A stretch of 18,061 bases of DNA. It comes from Paralactobacillus_A sp963926925 (GTDB lineage Bacteria > Bacillota > Bacilli > Lactobacillales > Lactobacillaceae). Positions 15,489-18,061 of this stretch are shown piece after piece; within the stretch, counting starts at the first letter, position 1; every line of letters starts with the position of its first letter. The stretch is from positions 1 through 18,061 of the forward strand of contig CAWUZD010000061.1 of the NCBI GenBank assembly GCA_963926925.1. The letters are read 5' to 3'. A program made the position numbers and the translations under genes. Below the pieces are notes generated by a model, which was given only the letters and a program-made list of their open reading frames with translations, was not told the origin of the DNA and ran no database searches.

Positions 15489-15947
15489 ATGAGTGATGAA
15501 ATGAAATCGCATTTAATTAATAGTTTTTACGGCGCTCCCCAAACTTTACCTGACGAACGTCGTCAATACTTAGGCTCTTTGCGCGAACGGACTGTTTTGA
15601 GAATAACTAATAAAGAATTAAGCAATCCTGATACATTTAATTGTCTTACTAATCATATTGATTATTTTAAAAAACAACAATTATCTTTTTTAATTAATGG
15701 TAAGCTAAATTCGCAAGTAATTAGTAAATATATTAAATTAGCTGTTAGTAATAATTTTAATTTTACTTTAATTGATAATAACAATGCGCAAACCGATACC
15801 TCGGCAACTGGTTTGTTAATCGTTGCTGATCATGCGGTTAATCATGATAAAATCACTTTAAACACTCTATTCAAAGCTAAAGATACTGAAAATACAGTAT
15901 CAACAACCACCGAAAAGAAAGGTTTTTTAGCTAACTTATTCCACTAA
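15489..15947 (+). CDS. YueI family protein (DUF1694)
   Basis: This is a 152-residue soluble protein of unknown function. It matches the YueI/DUF1694 family by its opening pattern (SDEMKSHLINSFYGAPQTLPDERRQYLGSLRERTVLRIT) and by its predicted alternating strands and helices. Family members are common in Bacilli as single-domain proteins with no assigned activity. A longer frame opens at 15450, but the ATG at 15489 has the Shine-Dalgarno AAAGGGG 8 nt upstream and aligns with the family start, so I use it. The C-terminal 25 residues are polar and end in KKGFLANLFH, a short amphipathic tail. It lies between the rpsD terminator and the small-RNA promoter. No clear promoter of its own was identified and I see no terminator before the RNA gene. 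Confidence 0.85.
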   Translation: MSDEMKSHLINSFYGAPQTLPDERRQYLGSLRERTVLRITNKELSNPDTFNCLTNHIDYFKKQQLSFLINGKLNSQVISKYIKLAVSNNFNFTLIDNNNAQTDTSATGLLIVADHAVNHDKITLNTLFKAKDTENTVSTTTEKKGFLANLFH

Positions 15948-15956
15948 TCTTCTAAC

Positions 15957-15985
15957 TTGATTTAATTAAGAAATGATGATATTCT
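15957..15985 (+). promoter_or_regulatory. Promoter of the Lacto-usp-type RNA
   Basis: TTGATT (15957-15962), a 17-bp spacer, and TATTCT (15980-15985) form a sigma-A promoter just after the yueI stop. Initiation near 15991-15993 would put the RNA 5' end exactly at the segment that can pair with the 3' side of the structure. Confidence 0.7.
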
Positions 15986-15990
15986 ATATT

Positions 15991-16225
15991 ATGGATTTCT
16001 AAGATGTACGATTTTTTCTTGTCATATGTTGACCGAACAAACTTTAACATTGAGATCAACATAATAATAGCCGAGCATAATCATCACACGTGATTGTGAC
16101 GCTATTAGGAGTTAATCTATCCTGCTGATTTTGCGGGTTCAACTATTTAGAAAATAAAACGGCATCACTAGATTTCCTAATGTAGAAATTAAGAGCCGTC
16201 AGTTATACAACTGGCGGTTTTATTT
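15991..16225 (+). ncRNA. Lacto-usp RNA motif, candidate 6S-like regulatory RNA
   Basis: The roughly 300-bp gap between yueI and the next gene contains no credible reading frame but is dense in complementary segments and has its own promoter and terminator. Helices seen are GATTTCTA (15994-16001) with TAGAAATT (16183-16190), closing the whole element at about 200 nt; ATGTTGA with TCAACAT; AATAGC with GCTATT enclosing ATCAC/GTGAT; and CCTGC with GCGGG enclosed by AGTT/AACT. It is followed by a hypothetical membrane-protein gene and then usp. That is the published genomic setting of the Lacto-usp motif of lactic acid bacteria, which has been proposed to be these species' 6S RNA, the RNA that binds RNA polymerase. 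Identity is inferred from context, length and structure; I could not run a covariance model. Confidence 0.72.
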
Positions 16226-16228
16226 TTT
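16196..16228 (+). terminator. Intrinsic terminator at the end of the Lacto-usp-type RNA
   Basis: CCGTCAGTT (16196-16204), loop ATAC, and AACTGGCGG (16209-16217) form a 9-bp stem with one G-T pair, followed by TTTTATTTTTTTT. It lies only 20-30 bp before the start of the next gene, so partial read-through would give a bicistronic or tricistronic transcript. Confidence 0.9.
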
Positions 16229-16246
16229 TTATAAGGAGTTTTTTGA

Positions 16247-16522
16247 ATGGTTTTAATGATTTTATTAGCCCTTTTTTATTTGTTTACCTTTTGTTTGGCA
16301 ATCTATTTTCTAACGCATTGCCATCAAGCTTTTTTAATCTTTAAAGTTGAAGATTATCCCTTCTTAGGTCATATTATGAAGGCAAATGGCATTTTGCTTA
16401 TCATCCTTACCATTATTGGGGTATGCATGTTATTCTTATTTAACATTAAACTTAATCTCATCCCGATTGGTATTATTTGTATAATTATTACTATCTTTAG
16501 CCTTAATTTAATTAGACTATGA
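16247..16522 (+). CDS. Small membrane protein of unknown function, next to Lacto-usp RNA and usp
   Basis: This is a 91-residue protein I do not recognise by family. It is strongly hydrophobic, with three likely membrane segments at about 2-25, 44-64 and 70-90, a cytosolic or external loop containing HCHQAF (24-29) and VEDYPF (34-39), and few charged residues. The start ATG at 16247 has AAGGAG (16233-16238) at good spacing, immediately after the RNA terminator, so expression probably depends on read-through of that terminator. The published Lacto-usp setting contains a hypothetical gene between the RNA and usp, and this is its counterpart by position. The stop at 16522 is followed by a 70-bp gap that may contain a separate usp promoter. 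Its function is unknown; linkage to stress protein expression is only positional. Confidence 0.75.
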   Translation: MVLMILLALFYLFTFCLAIYFLTHCHQAFLIFKVEDYPFLGHIMKANGILLIILTIIGVCMLFLFNIKLNLIPIGIICIIITIFSLNLIRL

Positions 16523-16527
16523 ATACT

Positions 16528-16557
16528 TTGCTTTTATTCATCAAAATCAAGTAAAAT
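16528..16557 (+). promoter_or_regulatory. Possible own promoter for usp
   Basis: TTGCTT (16528-16533), an 18-bp spacer, and TAAAAT (16552-16557) lie between the small membrane protein gene and usp. The hexamers are reasonable but not perfect. If used, usp would have its own start in addition to read-through from upstream. Confidence 0.45.
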
Positions 16558-16592
16558 ATATTATAGAAAACGAGTTAAGGAAGATGAGTTTT

Positions 16593-17102
16593 ATGCAACA
16601 ATATAAAAATATTTTAATCGCTATTGATGGTTCATATGAATCCGAATTAGCTTTTCGTAAGGCCATTGAAGTAGCGAAACGAAATGAAGCTAATTTACAT
16701 TTAGTTCATATTGTTGATACCCGGGCATTTCAAAATATTTCTAGTTTTGATTCAGCAATGGTTGAACAAGTAAGTAAAACCGCTGAACAAACCCTTGAAG
16801 AATACGCAACTGATGCTAAAAAGAATGGCGTTAATAACGTTAGTTTCTCCATTGAATATGGATCACCTAAAACAATTATTGCGCATGACTTGCCAAAGAG
16901 TCGGAACATTGATTTAATCATTATTGGTGCAACTGGTTTAAATGCTGTAGAACGCTTATTAATTGGCTCAGTTACTGAATATGTAACGCACTATGCAATT
17001 TGTGATGTTCTCGTAGTAAGAACTGACCTTAAGAATCAACCAGCATTAAATAGTACGCATAAAGATCATCAAAATAAATTTATGATTAATCTTAATAAAT
17101 AA
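16593..17102 (+). CDS. usp: Universal stress protein (UspA family, ATP-binding type)
   Basis: This is a soluble cytoplasmic protein of 169 residues with the UspA Rossmann-like fold. It opens YKNILIAIDGSYES with the conserved Asp (Asp12) that contacts the nucleotide. The ATP-binding motif G-2x-G-9x-G-S is intact in GATGLNAVERLLIGSV, so it should belong to the ATP-binding class. The last 25 or so residues form a polar tail beyond the usual domain end at VLVVRTD. I place the start at ATG 16593, because the Shine-Dalgarno AAGGAAG (16577-16583) is 9 nt before it; the ATG at 16584 directly abuts that site and would add MSF. Its partners and trigger are unknown. The position downstream of the Lacto-usp-type RNA is the defining context of that motif. 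Confidence 0.92.
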   Translation: MQQYKNILIAIDGSYESELAFRKAIEVAKRNEANLHLVHIVDTRAFQNISSFDSAMVEQVSKTAEQTLEEYATDAKKNGVNNVSFSIEYGSPKTIIAHDLPKSRNIDLIIIGATGLNAVERLLIGSVTEYVTHYAICDVLVVRTDLKNQPALNSTHKDHQNKFMINLNK

Positions 17103-17116
17103 ATTTGATAACTAAC

Positions 17117-17153
17117 AAAAAAGCCGTAGTCTTTAAGATTACGGCTTTTATTT
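17117..17153. terminator. Bidirectional intrinsic terminator between usp and rodA
   Basis: GCCGTAGTCTT (17123-17133) pairs with AAGATTACGGC (17135-17145), including one G-T wobble, flanked by an A-run before and a T-run after. It ends usp on the + strand and rodA on the - strand, whose stop is at 17154. Confidence 0.88.
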
Positions 17154-18061
17154 TTATTCAAATGTATTATTAACTGAACTGAACATGTAGCTCTTATAGT
17201 GATACCGCATTGACATTACTAATCCAACGCCAATCATATCAGCTAACAAGGAAGAACCACCTTGTGAAAGGAATGGTAATGGTACCCCTGTTAATGGTAA
17301 TAAACCAATGTTCATGCCAATATTTTCAAAAACGTGGAATAAAATCATCATAATTACACCAGTTGAAATATATGCATAAAATTCATTCTTAGTTTCGAAA
17401 GTTACCCGAATCATTTGGTATATTAATAAGAAATATAACAAAATTAAAACGCAACTACCAACAAAACCAAAATCTTCACCAATAACAGAGAAAATCATAT
17501 CAGATTCACGCACCGGAACATAAACCTGTGCTTTATTAAAGCCTTGACCCCATAATTGTCCTGAGCCAATCGCCTTCATACTTTGCCATAACTGGTAACC
17601 ACTACCTTGCAAATTTTGTGAATTAGAAGGATCAAGCCAAGTATTAATACGTGCAAATTGATATGCTTTAAAGCCAATTGTTTTTAGAAAATCCTGACCC
17701 CAAGTTGTCGTAACAAAAGCAATTGCAGTTGAACCGACAATTAATAAGAAAAGAAAAACTGGTACCAAAATCTTCCAGGTAATTCCTGAAATCAAAACAA
17801 TGCCACAAAAAATTGCTAAGAAAACTAATGTTGTTCCTAAGTCAGGTTGTAACATTATCAATATTACTACCGGTAAAGTCCACAAAATTAATTTCCCTAA
17901 CAAAACCATATCATTATGAACAGTATGCTCATCATATTTAGCATTATGGGTAGCAACTACCCGACTTAACATTAATATATAAGCCGGTTTCATTACTTCA
18001 GAAGGCTGAAATGTCAATGAACCAATCGCAAACCAACTACGTGAACCTGTACTTAATTTTA
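17154..18061 (-). CDS. rodA: Rod shape-determining protein RodA (SEDS glycosyltransferase), 5' end missing
   Basis: RodA polymerises glycan strands from lipid II in the elongasome with a class B PBP and MreBCD. The gene runs off the right edge, and the frame stays open to 18061, so the visible 302 residues lack only the N-terminal part. The SEDS signature is clear: SRSWFAIGSLTFQPSEVMKP at the visible start, then GYQLWQSMKAIGSGQLWGQG, VYVPVRESDMIFSVIGEDFG and a C-terminal LPLTGVPLPFLSQGGSS. About seven membrane helices are visible. The VPVRESDMIFSVIGE block and the C-terminus ending soon after the last helix favour RodA over FtsW. It is not next to mreBCD here, although it belongs to the same process; this is common. 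Confidence 0.92.
   Translation of the reverse strand, partial: KLSTGSRSWFAIGSLTFQPSEVMKPAYILMLSRVVATHNAKYDEHTVHNDMVLLGKLILWTLPVVILIMLQPDLGTTLVFLAIFCGIVLISGITWKILVPVFLFLLIVGSTAIAFVTTTWGQDFLKTIGFKAYQFARINTWLDPSNSQNLQGSGYQLWQSMKAIGSGQLWGQGFNKAQVYVPVRESDMIFSVIGEDFGFVGSCVLILLYFLLIYQMIRVTFETKNEFYAYISTGVIMMILFHVFENIGMNIGLLPLTGVPLPFLSQGGSSLLADMIGVGLVMSMRYHYKSYMFSSVNNTFE

Noticed and set aside
15948..16246. T-box, c-di-AMP, Mn2+ or other known riboswitch in place of Lacto-usp
   Set aside because: I found no T-box antiterminator signature and none of the conserved cores of those riboswitches that I could recognise, and the downstream genes are not synthetase, transporter or biosynthetic genes.
1..18061. 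Mobile element, CRISPR array, prophage or defence system
   Set aside because: No transposase, integrase, terminal inverted repeats, direct-repeat array or defence-protein motif was seen; all large frames are core housekeeping genes.

Overview
The window is about 18 kb of AT-rich chromosome from a low-GC Gram-positive bacterium, most likely a rod-shaped member of the Lactobacillaceae. Three things point there. The gene order iscS-thiI-valS / radC-mreBCD-minCD / rsmH-ftsL-pbp and the neighbouring ezrA-rpsD pair follow lactobacilli. Small families typical of lactic acid bacteria (DUF3397, DUF4044-like, YueI/DUF1694) are present. An RNA-hypothetical-usp arrangement matches the Lacto-usp motif, which is known only from lactic acid bacteria. 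I cannot name a genus from the sequence alone.

Layout. 1-1777 (- strand) is the head of the dcw division/wall cluster: partial pbp2B-like gene, ftsL, rsmH. 1917-2291 is a DUF3397 membrane protein. A short divergent gene for a 41-residue membrane peptide lies at 2393-2518 and ends in a bidirectional terminator facing minD. 2617-6637 is a tight - strand set mreB-mreC-mreD-minC-minD (elongation scaffold and division-site inhibitor), with a strong extended -10 promoter before mreB. radC follows at 6756-7418, separated from valS by a terminator. 7503-12594 is an iscS-thiI-valS transcription unit (cysteine desulfurase, tRNA 4-thiouridine synthase, valyl-tRNA synthetase). ezrA (12692-14410) diverges from rpsD (14762-15373) across a 351-bp regulatory gap with an rpsD promoter and a long structured leader. 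On the + strand follow yueI, a roughly 230-nt structured RNA with its own promoter and terminator (Lacto-usp, a proposed 6S-like RNA), a 91-residue membrane protein and usp. A terminator separates usp from a partial - strand rodA.

The genes together form a cell-shape and division region (RodA, MreBCD, MinCD, EzrA, FtsL, PBP, RsmH) interleaved with translation and tRNA genes (RpsD, ValS, ThiI, IscS). It is core chromosome. I see no insertion sequence, phage gene, CRISPR array or defence system.

The points most worth a second look are the Lacto-usp-type RNA and its possible mutually exclusive foldings; the absence of mraZ from the head of the dcw cluster, with a gap of only 139 bp and an rsmH start lacking a clear Shine-Dalgarno; the absence of folC between valS and radC; valS with no T-box in front of it; and the rpsD leader.
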